18,470 nucleotides of DNA from positions 1 to 18,470 of the forward strand of contig NZ_JASLGR010000043.1 in assembly GCF_030150155.1 (NCBI RefSeq), read 5' to 3'. This stretch comes from Nocardioides sp. GTDB taxonomy: Bacteria; Actinomycetota; Actinomycetes; Propionibacteriales; Nocardioidaceae. Made by a program: the position numbers and the translations under genes. Shown here piece after piece: positions 6,476 to 14,925 of the stretch (position 1 is its first letter; every line of letters starts with the position of its first letter). Below the pieces are notes generated by a model. The model was given only the letters and a program-made list of their open reading frames with translations. It did not search any database and was not told where the DNA came from.

Positions 6476-9400
6476 TCATCTCGTCGCCTGGACGCCGTCG
6501 ACCATCACGTCCACGCTGGCGTCATCGTCCTGGAACCAGCAGCCGTCGCCGGTGTCGAAGGCGACGTTGCCCCACTGGTCGGTGGTCACGTTCTCCGCGC
6601 AGGTGCCGACCTTCGTGGAGCCGCTGACCGCCAGCGAGACGGTGGCGCTCTTCGCGAAGCCCTCCCCGGTGATCCGCACCGAGCGCAGCACGCAGCTGGG
6701 CTGGTCGAGGCCACCACACGGCGAGCCGTCCGCGGCCCGGCGAGCCGTGCCGCGCCCGATCTTCGCCTTGCGGGTGTTCGAGCGGCCGCACAGCGGCACC
6801 TCGTCGGAGTACATCCGGGCGTCGGTGGCCGCAGAGACGGTCCTGAACTTCACGCAGCCCTCGGCCCCGCCGTAGTCGACGCCGATCCCGGGCGGATCCC
6901 AGCTGCGCACCGAGCGCCAGGTGGTGCCGTCGTAGTACTCCACCCCACGCACGTCACGGCCGTTGGCACCGCCGGCGCTCGCACTCACCTTCACGCCGTA
7001 GTAGCCGTCGGCGTAGCCGCTTCCGGTCGGGGCGCCGGGCTTGCCCCAGGTCAGGACGTCGCCGAGGGAGTCGTCGGCACCCCGGATGTCGCCGGTGCGC
7101 CCCTTCGAGGTGACCGCGTAGATCCGCACCGAGTGGTAGGAGTTGTCGGAGAAGGTCAGGTCCAGGCCGCCTGGGGCCGCGCCCGAGACCCGAGTCGGTC
7201 CGACCAGCCCGGAGCCCTCGATCGCGTAGTACTGGAGATCGAGGCCGCCGAGGCTGCGCGGGGCGGAGAACCTGATCGTCGCGGTCCGGTCGGCGGGCGA
7301 GGTGACGTAGGAGAGCCCCTCGACCTTGTCGGCCGGCCGGAACGGCATCGCTGCGTCGCTCGGGCCGCGCGGGCCCTCCCCGGCACGGTTGATCGCCGCG
7401 ACGCTGAACGTGTAGCTGGTGCCGTTGTCGATGCCGTCGTCGTGGGTGAACGTCCGCGAGGTGCCCTCGACGACGTAGCGGTTGGAGGAGCACCGGTCGC
7501 AGTAGACGGCGTACTTCGTGATCGGGTCGCCGTTGGCGTCCGGGGCGGGCCAGTCCACCTTGATGTAGGGGCTGAAGTTCGCCAGGCTCGGCGTCACCGA
7601 CGGCTTCTCCCCCGCCGCAGGCTTGCCGAACGGCACCTCGGGATCGCTCTTGCCCGACTCCGAGCCGGGACCGGCGGAGTTCACCGCGTAGATGCTGAAC
7701 TGGTAGCTGGTGCCGTTCTCCAGCCCACTGATCGTGGTCGAGGTGACCGGGCCGACGGTCCGGGTGCCGCCGTTCCACTTCACCACGTAGTTCCCGATGG
7801 CGTCGCCCTCGTTGTCGGGCACGTCCCAGTGCAGGGTCAGCTGCCGGTCGCGTCCGGTCGGGCTCGGGTCGACCCGCGGCGGCGTCATGATGCCGGGCAC
7901 CTTGTTCGGCACCACCGACGCCGAGGCGTCGCTCCACGGACCGGTGCCGGCCTCGTTCTCGGCAGCGACCTTGAAGCTGTACTTCGATCCCGGGCTGAGT
8001 CCGTCCAGGGTGCAGGTCGTGGCCGAGCAGGTGGTGCTGAAGCCGTTGCTGCCCTGCACCCGGTAGCCGGTGATGGTGGCGCCGTTGTTGTTCGGCTCAC
8101 GCCACGACAGCACCACCGAGCGGGCCTCCACACTCGAGACCTCGGGCCGGGTGGGCTTGTCCGGCGGCGCGGCGACCGCGACCTTGATCCGGCCCACCAC
8201 GTCCCGGCTCCGGTCGCCGCTGGCGTCGGAGACGGTGAAGCGCACCGTCACCACGCCGGTGCCGGTCGGGACGAACGAGATCCGGGTGCCGTCGACCTTG
8301 AACCGGGAGATCGCCGAGGCAGCGCCGCCGTCCACGGAGTAGGAGTCGTGCACCGTGAGGGACTTGCTCTCGTCGGCGTACGGGTTGATCGCATAGCTGG
8401 CGATGTCGACCGAGACCCGCTCGTCGCGCTTGGCCTTGAGCTCGACCGTGGGCACCCGGGCCAGCGGCCTGTCGCTGGCCACCACCTGCACCCGGATCGT
8501 GCCCTGGGCGCGGCCGCCCTCGCGGTCGTCGACGGCGAAGACGATCGTGCCCGAGCCGGACTCGGCCCCCGGCGCGGTGACCCGCAGCAGGCTGTCGGTC
8601 AGGCTGGTCTTGATGCTGCCCTCGGTGGAGACGATGGCGTACGCCATCTGGTCGGGCTTGAACTTCGGGTTGACGTCACGCACCAGGCCGGCGAGGTCGA
8701 GCTCGGCGTCGGTGTCCTGGGCGACCTTGATGTCGGCGCCGCGCACCGTCGGTGGCACGTTCGTGGCCGGGGTGACGTCGATCGGGATGGTGACCACCGA
8801 CTCCAGGGCGGTGCGGTCGTCGCCCCCGCGGGTGTCACTGACGTTGACCGAGACCGACGCCGGGCCGACGTACCCGCGCGCAGCGGTGAAGACGAGCTGG
8901 TTCTTGGCGCTGGTGGACTGCTCGGCGCGGCCGTTGATCGCCTCGGGGTCGTCGCCGACGACCAGGGACGCGGTGCGTCCCGGACGGGTCACGACCACCT
9001 GACGCAGGTCCAGGGTCAGCGGTACGCCGGCCTTGGCCACGACCGGGACGGCGGCGGCGTTGACCGTCGGAGCGATGTTGTCGGTGCCCCTGACGAAGAC
9101 CACACCGGAGGTGTCGGGTGACTGGCTGTCGGCGTCGCCGAGGTCGTAGATCACGACCTGGTCGCGCGGGGTCAGGGTGATCTTGAGCTTGTTGCCCACC
9201 ACCGCGCAGCCGTTGGCGGTGTCGGCACGACAGCGCAGCAGCCGCAGCTGGTCGGGCGACCCGTCGACGTCGAGGTCGTTGACCAGCGGCTCCACCTCGA
9301 CGGTGGCACCCGCCGGGCGACCGGCGATGTCGGCCAGCTCGACCACGTCGTCGCGGGCGACCGGGGCGTAGTACGGGGCGTCCTTGCGGGCCTCGACGCG

Positions 9401-12400
9401 CAGCATCGCGTTGTCGCTCTGCCGGGCCTCGTCCAGCAGCTGGTAGCCGACCGTGGAGGTGACCGGCTTGCCGTCGTCCAGGCCGGGCACGTCCAGGGAG
9501 ATGAACCCCTTGCTCTGGCTGGCGTGCAGGCTCTTGGCGGCCTCGAGCTTGTCCCCGATCAGGAGCTTGTCGTCGTCGGGGTCGACGTCGTTGCCCAGCA
9601 CGTAGACCGAGACCCGGCGGTTGGGCCTGACCGCGATCGAGTCGTCCAGGGCCACCGGCGCCTGGTCGACGGCGAGCCGGGGCACCACCCCGACGCGGAC
9701 CGCGGCGACACCGATCGCACCGAACTTGTCGCGCACCTCGAGCTGGAAGAAGTCGGTCCCGGGCCGGTTCTCGTAGGCCTCGTACTTGATCCAGTCCGCA
9801 CCGGTGTCGAGGATCCGGCCACGCTTGGGGGCGCTGATGATCCGGGTGAAGGTGAGCGCGTCGCCGTCGGGGTCGGCGCCGGCCAGGTCGACGGCGATCA
9901 CCTTGGGCTGACCGGCCACGGCCCGCTCGATGATCGGGGCCGGTGCCGGCGGGTGGTTGTTCTCCGCGGAGTCGGGGATGACGAAGACCATCACCTCGGC
10001 CGCCGAGGTGAGGCCGTCGCCGTCCTTGACGCCGTAGATCGCCTTGAACACCTTCGGCTTGCCCTCGGGCAGCGCGGGCGCCTTGAACCGCAGCACGTCG
10101 TCGGCGACCCAGATGTCGAGCTTGCGGCCGTCGGAGTCGGGGGTGGCCTGGACGTAGGCCAGCTGGAGCTTGCCGCCCTCGGGGTCGGAGTCGTTGGCCA
10201 GCACCCCGATGGTGGCCACCGAGCCCTCCCGCGCCGTGGTCTGGTCCTTGTTCGCCACCGGGCTGCTGTTCTCCCCGGTCGCGCTGCGCTGGCTGACGGT
10301 CAGGGTGCCCTCGGCGGAGTTGTGCCCGTCGGAGACGGTGTAGCTGATCACCGCGGCGCGGCCCGCCAGATCGGTCGAGGAGCTGATCACCGCGACCCGC
10401 TTGTCCACCACCGAGACCTTCACCCCGGGGATGGAGGAGTCGCCGACCTTGGTCACCACCAGCACGTCGCCGTCGACGTCGATGTCGTTGAGCAGCAGGT
10501 CGGCCTCGGTGGTCGAGCCCGGCGAGAGCACCGCCTTGTCGGCCACCGCGATCGGCGGCTGGTTGTTCTTCGGCGGCGACTCCACGTCGAACCTGACGAA
10601 CGAGCTCGCCGAGGCGCCCGAGGGCGAGGACGCGCGGTAGTCGAGGTAGTAGGTGCGGGCCTTGTCCGCGGAGAAGGTGAACGTGCCGGTACGGGGGTCG
10701 GGCCGCAGGTAGGTGCCGGTCGCGTCGCCGCGGACCTTGACCTTCTCCAGCAGCAGGTCGCCACCCTCGGGGTTGCGGTCGTTGAGCAGCGGCTGGACCA
10801 GCACCCGGGTGTTGGCCACCCCGGACTTGAGGTCGGGGATCAGCTCCGGAGCGAGCTCGGCAGAGTCCTTGACGTCGACCGGGAACTTGCCGACGTACGA
10901 CTCACCGTGGCCGTCCTCGATGGTGTAGCTGACCGACTTGGCCCGGCCGCCGTCACCGTCGTCGGTGAACTGGAGGGTGCCGTCGGGTCGGAACTCGACC
11001 TGCCCGCCGGTCGCGGTGGCGCCGGTCAGCACCAGGTCGTCGCCGTCGCGGTCGAAGAAGTCGGCCAGCAGGTAGAGCGAGGACGACTTGCCCCGGCCGA
11101 CGGTGAGCCGCTGCTCGCGGTCCTTCATCATCTCCGGCTTGTGGTCCTTGACCCCGTTGTCCAGGATCGTCAGCCGCACCTCGGCGGAGTCCTCACCGCC
11201 GTTGCCGTCGGTGATGAAGTAGCGCAGCCGGGCCAGGCCCGGCTCGGTGCCGTGCAGGGTGACCTGCAGCTGGGTGCCGCCGCTGATGATCTTCGGCTCC
11301 ACGTCGGGTCCGCTGATCGACTGCACCTTGGTGATGGTGATGATGTCGCCGTCGGGATCGTGGTCGTTCATCGCCACGATCGGCAGGATGCTGGACTTGT
11401 TCGGGCGCGCCGCCAGGTCGTCGTCGGTCGCCTCCGGTGGCCGGTTCTGCTTGCGCTCGACCTTGTCGGTGACCTTCTCCTGGGTCGGCTTGTTCTGCTT
11501 CTCCGGGTTGATCGAGTCCCAGTTCGAGACCTTCTTGTGCCCGGGCTGCTGGACCAGCCAGGAGTCGCCCGAGGCGACGTCGTTGAGCACCACGACCTGA
11601 CGGTTCACCCGGAACCGCAGGCTGGCACCGCTCTGGACCTCACCGCCCAGGGCCTGGGCGTCGTCGTCGGCCGCGTCGGGGCAGTCACGCAGGTAGTTGG
11701 CCGCACCCGGGGTCGGGTCGGACCAGGCCGCGTAGACGCAGCCGGCCACGACCACCGGCGGCGCCGGGTCCCCGGCGATGGCACCCTCCAGGTGCAGGGT
11801 GTGGCGCAGGCTGGTCACGTCGCCGCCGTCGAAGGGCACCCGGAGCACGTCGGTCTGGGTGCCGACCACGACCGAGTCGGCCTTGGCCGAGGGCTCCTGG
11901 ACGTGGAGGTGGCTCAGGTCGTCCTCGTGCAGGTCGATGGCGTCGTGCCCCGGGATCAGCAGCCGGCCGCTGGTGCGGTCCAGCACCACCGGGGTGTCCC
12001 CCACCACGGTGACCTCGAGGTCGTCGGCCGGCGCCTCGGGCAGATGCCCGGCCCCGCTGGTGCTCAGTGGGCCGCCGTCGGCGAAGGAAGCCTGCGTGAT
12101 CGCGCCGTCGCGGTGCACCAGGTAGGCGGTGCCGTCGGTGCCGACCGCAGCCGCGGCGACCTTCTCGGCAGCGAAGTCCTTCGACTTCGCGGTGATCGTG
12201 GCGAGCACGCCCTCGCGCTGGACCCAGGCCCGGCCCGTCGAGGGGTCGCGCAGGGCGAAGACCCCACCGTTGTAGGCCACCTCGGTGCCGGTCGGCATCG
12301 CGGTCGGGCTGCCCCCGGCGGCCTTGGCCACGTCGATCGGCACGATCGAGGTGTCGCTGCCCACCACGCCGTCGGTGAAGAGGCTGGTGGCCTGCTGCTC

Positions 12401-12649
12401 GATGTCGAAGGAGACGCCCGGCGCCTGGAGCCCGAGGTCGAGCTCCTGGATCTGCGGGTTGAGCCGGCCGATCAGGCCGTCGCGCTGGTTGGTCACCCAG
12501 ACCGAGCCGTCGTTGAACGTCACCTCGGTGATCGGGTCGCCCTCGTTGTTGATCGCGATCAGCACGATCAGACCGGCGACCAGCGCCAGCGAGATCGCCG
12601 AGGCGGTACGCCGGAGCCGCCTGCTCCGGTGCCGCAGGGTCGACAGCAT
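6476..12649 (-). CDS. Giant membrane-anchored surface protein with cadherin-like and fibronectin III repeats
   Basis: 2057 residues from ATG 12649, which GGGGAGGA precedes at good spacing; ATG 12655 is in frame two codons earlier but touches that site. Residue numbers below count from 12655. A short basic cytoplasmic tail (1-16) and one helix (about 17-35) make a signal anchor, so nearly all of the chain is extracellular. Residues 40-365 look like a beta-propeller. Residues 400-1490 carry about ten Ig/cadherin-like units, marked by NDxDPDGD-type acidic motifs near 430, 534, 625, 723, 821, 927, 1022 and 1126, likely calcium-binding; the later ones are degenerate. Three clear fibronectin III domains (1498-1585, 1587-1675, 1684-1770) and a weaker fourth follow, two with close Cys pairs. 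The C-terminus (1930-2059) is Cys-rich with no LPXTG signal. The stop is TGA at 6476-6478. It is probably the main structural output of the locus, as an adhesin or wall-spanning fibre (inference). Confidence 0.93.
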   Translation of the reverse strand: MLSTLRHRSRRLRRTASAISLALVAGLIVLIAINNEGDPITEVTFNDGSVWVTNQRDGLIGRLNPQIQELDLGLQAPGVSFDIEQQATSLFTDGVVGSDTSIVPIDVAKAAGGSPTAMPTGTEVAYNGGVFALRDPSTGRAWVQREGVLATITAKSKDFAAEKVAAAAVGTDGTAYLVHRDGAITQASFADGGPLSTSGAGHLPEAPADDLEVTVVGDTPVVLDRTSGRLLIPGHDAIDLHEDDLSHLHVQEPSAKADSVVVGTQTDVLRVPFDGGDVTSLRHTLHLEGAIAGDPAPPVVVAGCVYAAWSDPTPGAANYLRDCPDAADDDAQALGGEVQSGASLRFRVNRQVVVLNDVASGDSWLVQQPGHKKVSNWDSINPEKQNKPTQEKVTDKVERKQNRPPEATDDDLAARPNKSSILPIVAMNDHDPDGDIITITKVQSISGPDVEPKIISGGTQLQVTLHGTEPGLARLRYFITDGNGGEDSAEVRLTILDNGVKDHKPEMMKDREQRLTVGRGKSSSLYLLADFFDRDGDDLVLTGATATGGQVEFRPDGTLQFTDDGDGGRAKSVSYTIEDGHGESYVGKFPVDVKDSAELAPELIPDLKSGVANTRVLVQPLLNDRNPEGGDLLLEKVKVRGDATGTYLRPDPRTGTFTFSADKARTYYLDYRASSPSGASASSFVRFDVESPPKNNQPPIAVADKAVLSPGSTTEADLLLNDIDVDGDVLVVTKVGDSSIPGVKVSVVDKRVAVISSSTDLAGRAAVISYTVSDGHNSAEGTLTVSQRSATGENSSPVANKDQTTAREGSVATIGVLANDSDPEGGKLQLAYVQATPDSDGRKLDIWVADDVLRFKAPALPEGKPKVFKAIYGVKDGDGLTSAAEVMVFVIPDSAENNHPPAPAPIIERAVAGQPKVIAVDLAGADPDGDALTFTRIISAPKRGRILDTGADWIKYEAYENRPGTDFFQLEVRDKFGAIGVAAVRVGVVPRLAVDQAPVALDDSIAVRPNRRVSVYVLGNDVDPDDDKLLIGDKLEAAKSLHASQSKGFISLDVPGLDDGKPVTSTVGYQLLDEARQSDNAMLRVEARKDAPYYAPVARDDVVELADIAGRPAGATVEVEPLVNDLDVDGSPDQLRLLRCRADTANGCAVVGNKLKITLTPRDQVVIYDLGDADSQSPDTSGVVFVRGTDNIAPTVNAAAVPVVAKAGVPLTLDLRQVVVTRPGRTASLVVGDDPEAINGRAEQSTSAKNQLVFTAARGYVGPASVSVNVSDTRGGDDRTALESVVTIPIDVTPATNVPPTVRGADIKVAQDTDAELDLAGLVRDVNPKFKPDQMAYAIVSTEGSIKTSLTDSLLRVTAPGAESGSGTIVFAVDDREGGRAQGTIRVQVVASDRPLARVPTVELKAKRDERVSVDIASYAINPYADESKSLTVHDSYSVDGGAASAISRFKVDGTRISFVPTGTGVVTVRFTVSDASGDRSRDVVGRIKVAVAAPPDKPTRPEVSSVEARSVVLSWREPNNNGATITGYRVQGSNGFSTTCSATTCTLDGLSPGSKYSFKVAAENEAGTGPWSDASASVVPNKVPGIMTPPRVDPSPTGRDRQLTLHWDVPDNEGDAIGNYVVKWNGGTRTVGPVTSTTISGLENGTSYQFSIYAVNSAGPGSESGKSDPEVPFGKPAAGEKPSVTPSLANFSPYIKVDWPAPDANGDPITKYAVYCDRCSSNRYVVEGTSRTFTHDDGIDNGTSYTFSVAAINRAGEGPRGPSDAAMPFRPADKVEGLSYVTSPADRTATIRFSAPRSLGGLDLQYYAIEGSGLVGPTRVSGAAPGGLDLTFSDNSYHSVRIYAVTSKGRTGDIRGADDSLGDVLTWGKPGAPTGSGYADGYYGVKVSASAGGANGRDVRGVEYYDGTTWRSVRSWDPPGIGVDYGGAEGCVKFRTVSAATDARMYSDEVPLCGRSNTRKAKIGRGTARRAADGSPCGGLDQPSCVLRSVRITGEGFAKSATVSLAVSGSTKVGTCAENVTTDQWGNVAFDTGDGCWFQDDDASVDVMVDGVQATR

Positions 12650-12651
12650 CC

Positions 12652-13392
12652 TCATTCCTCCCCGTCCGCGGGACGGTCCAGCAGCGGCAGGTGCTCACGC
12701 CGCACGATCCGGGAGGCCAACGCGTACTCGACCAGGCGCGAGCGCCGCCCGACCGCGTTGCGTCCCGGTCCCCCACGCAGGCCACGCACCCCGGCGCGGT
12801 CGAACTTCTCGCAGACGTTGTCGAGCTTGCGGTTGAAGGTCGTGATCGACCAGCCCAGCCGGCGTGCCACGGCGACGTTGGTCGGGATCTCGGCTGCGCC
12901 CGAGCCCACCCGCCGCAGCGCGTTCTCGCACAGGGCCAGCAGCAGCCGGAACTGGCTGTCGGTGAGCGCGACCGAGCCGAGCGTCATGTCGCCGTCCTCG
13001 GCGGTGAACTGCTGGGCAGCGGCGAAGACCGGGATCTCGGCGCTCAGATTCACCTCGTACGTCGTCGGGCCGGCGGTGAAGAGCAGCGAGCAGGCCGGCA
13101 GCACCAGGGGCAGCCGCGCCCCGGGGCCGAGGGTGGACTGCAGCCCGCCGACCTCGCCGCTGACGGTCACCGACAGCCTGCTGCCGACGTTGCTGACCCA
13201 CCAGAAGCCGGCGTCCCACTCCAGCTCCACCAGCCGGCGGTGCAGGTAGCTGTTGTCGGCGTCGACGATCAGGTCGGCGGCCCGGCCGATGCCGAAGGTG
13301 GCGCCGGGCTCGACCACGTACTCCTCGCCACAGAACTCCACGCTGAGGGTGGAGTCGTGGTCCTTGGCCCGGGAGGTGAAGGAGAAGCTCAT
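12652..13392 (-). CDS. FHA domain protein with C-terminal DNA-binding-like domain
   Basis: 246 residues, no membrane segment. Residues about 15-115 form an FHA-like domain, with the GIGR turn (34-37), the SYLHRR element (Ser48, His51, the phosphothreonine-binding SxxH pattern) and NVGS (68-71). FHA domains bind phosphothreonine. Residues about 140-235 are helical and basic. They contain a LTDSQFRLLLAL helix, an IPTNVAVARRLGWSITTFNRKL stretch that looks like helix-turn-helix, and an Arg-rich wing-like end. It is therefore probably a transcription factor controlled by the neighbouring kinase. EmbR of mycobacteria also combines a HTH and an FHA domain, but in the opposite order. ATG 13392 starts one base after the kinase stop, without an obvious ribosome site, so coupling is likely. 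Its stop overlaps or abuts the next start. DNA binding is inferred from the pattern only. Confidence 0.82.
   Translation of the reverse strand: MSFSFTSRAKDHDSTLSVEFCGEEYVVEPGATFGIGRAADLIVDADNSYLHRRLVELEWDAGFWWVSNVGSRLSVTVSGEVGGLQSTLGPGARLPLVLPACSLLFTAGPTTYEVNLSAEIPVFAAAQQFTAEDGDMTLGSVALTDSQFRLLLALCENALRRVGSGAAEIPTNVAVARRLGWSITTFNRKLDNVCEKFDRAGVRGLRGGPGRNAVGRRSRLVEYALASRIVRREHLPLLDRPADGEE
12656..12663 (-). promoter_or_regulatory. Strong ribosome binding site before the giant surface-protein gene
   Basis: GGGGAGGA on the minus strand directly abuts ATG 12655, which is too close for efficient initiation. It stands 6 bases from ATG 12649, which is near ideal. It therefore favours the second Met as the true start. 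It lies inside the last codons of the FHA-HTH gene. Confidence 0.6.
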
Positions 13393-13393
13393 C

Positions 13394-14923
13394 TCAGCGC
13401 ACCGCCATGCAGAACGGCTCGGACGCCTCGGCCCGCTGGGTGAGGTTCTTGCGGATCACCGTCACGGTGACGCACCCGGTCTGACCCGACCGGAGCCGGA
13501 AGTCGATGCTGGTGGCGGGGATCCGCAGCTCGGGCAGGGACTCGCCGTTGCGGGTCCTGACCACCTTGTAGAGGTCGCCGTCGGCGGGTGCCTGGTTGAC
13601 CCAGCTGAACCGGTAGCCACCGCCGATCCGGGTGGCCTTGACCGCCGGGGCCGGGGCGGGGCCACCGGCGGCGTCGGCGGGCTTGATCTGGAACGGGTCC
13701 GGGGCGTTCTCGCCGGGGCCCGAGCCACCGCGGAGCATCGCGATGACGCCGTACGCCGCGATCGCGACGACGACCACGCTGACCACCGCGATCACCCAGG
13801 GGCTGCGCCGGCCCTCCTCGGCCCCGCCCGACGTGGCGGTCCCGACACGGTGGCCCGAGCGGGAGGCCTCGGGTGCCATCTGGAGCGAGGGGCCCGGGGC
13901 GACGAGTCCTGCCGGCGCTGCCTGGAAGCGGCGCTGCATGATGGTCGCGGCCTCGATCTCGCGGGGCAGGGCGGTGGGATGGAACTGCTCGGGCACGATC
14001 ACCGAGACCGGCTTGATCATGGTGCGCTCGTCGTTGGCACCGGCGGCGGCGCCCTCGCGCGGTCCGGCGTCGAGGACCTCGAGCCGGGTCGGCGTACGAC
14101 GCAGCTCGATCTCGATCTCCTGGAGCAGGTGGGCGAAGGCCATCGCGCTGGCCGGGCGGTCCTCGGGGCGCCGGGACATCGCCGCGAGCAGCACCTCGTT
14201 GAGGGAGTCGGGCACGTCGGTGCGCAGGATCCGGCTCGGCCGGTGGCGCTCGATCCGGCTGATCAGGGTGGCGTTGTCGTTGGGCGCACCGGGCACCTCG
14301 AACGGCGAGCGGCCCGCCAGCAGCGAGTAGACGGTGCCGGCCAGGGAGAACACGTCGCTGCGGACGTCGGCGTGCGGGGAGTCGGAGAGCACCTCGGGGG
14401 CCGACCACGGCACCGACATGCCCTGCTCGGCCTCGGCGCCCTCGCCCACCGCCGAGGAGATCCCGAAGTCGGTGAGCAGCGGAGCCCCGTAGACGTTGGT
14501 GAGGATGTTGTGCGGCTTGATGTCGCGGTGCAGGATCCCCGCCCGGTGGGCGGTCTCGACGGCGCTGGAGACCTTCACCGCGATCTCCAGGACCTCGGCG
14601 ACGTCGAGCCGCTCGCGCCGGAAGCGCTGGGCGAGGTGGGGTCCGGGGCAGTGCTCCATGACCAGGTACGGGTGTCCCTCGGCGCTCACGTCGGCCTGGT
14701 AGATCGGCATGATCGACGGGTGGCTGGAGAGCTGGGCCATCACGTTGGCCTCGGCGTAGAACATCTCCAGCCGCGCTCCGTCGGCGCCCTTCTTGAGCAC
14801 CTTCACCGCGACCCGGCGGGTGGGCAGGCGCTGCTCGTAGAGGTACACGTCGGCGAAGCCACCCTCACCGATCGGCTCGATGAAGGTGAACCCGGGAAGG
14901 TTCGGTGGAGCGGGGACAGCCAT
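13394..14923 (-). CDS. Membrane Ser/Thr protein kinase (PknB-like catalytic domain)
   Basis: 509 residues. The kinase domain spans about 10-275 and looks fully active: glycine loop GEGGFADV (19-26), Lys41 in VAVKV, Glu58, catalytic HRDIKPHN with Asp134, DFG with Asp152, and SAPEVL at 174-179. A cytoplasmic juxtamembrane tail (276-373) contains DERTMI and AATIM threonine motifs, possible autophosphorylation and FHA-docking sites. One helix at about 375-397 crosses the membrane. The outer domain (398-509) has no PASTA repeats. It resembles a single fibronectin III-like sandwich, with a Cys pair near the end. The start ATG 14923 has a GAGG site 7 bases upstream and lies 2 bases after the FHA gene stop. 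The neighbouring PP2C would reverse its phosphorylation, and the two FHA proteins would read it (inference from family roles). Confidence 0.95.
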   Translation of the reverse strand: MAVPAPPNLPGFTFIEPIGEGGFADVYLYEQRLPTRRVAVKVLKKGADGARLEMFYAEANVMAQLSSHPSIMPIYQADVSAEGHPYLVMEHCPGPHLAQRFRRERLDVAEVLEIAVKVSSAVETAHRAGILHRDIKPHNILTNVYGAPLLTDFGISSAVGEGAEAEQGMSVPWSAPEVLSDSPHADVRSDVFSLAGTVYSLLAGRSPFEVPGAPNDNATLISRIERHRPSRILRTDVPDSLNEVLLAAMSRRPEDRPASAMAFAHLLQEIEIELRRTPTRLEVLDAGPREGAAAGANDERTMIKPVSVIVPEQFHPTALPREIEAATIMQRRFQAAPAGLVAPGPSLQMAPEASRSGHRVGTATSGGAEEGRRSPWVIAVVSVVVVAIAAYGVIAMLRGGSGPGENAPDPFQIKPADAAGGPAPAPAVKATRIGGGYRFSWVNQAPADGDLYKVVRTRNGESLPELRIPATSIDFRLRSGQTGCVTVTVIRKNLTQRAEASEPFCMAVR

Positions 14924-14925
14924 CG

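Noticed and set aside
6245..9121. Open frame of 958 codons on the plus strand
   Set aside because: It is antisense to the giant gene, has the same biased composition and shows no motifs.
9524..13249. Open frame of 1241 codons on the plus strand
   Set aside because: It lies entirely antisense to the surface-protein, FHA-HTH and neighbouring genes. Its translation is a compositionally biased Val/Gly/Asp/Arg/His-rich chain with no domain signature. This is the usual artefact of third-position GC in high-GC genomes.
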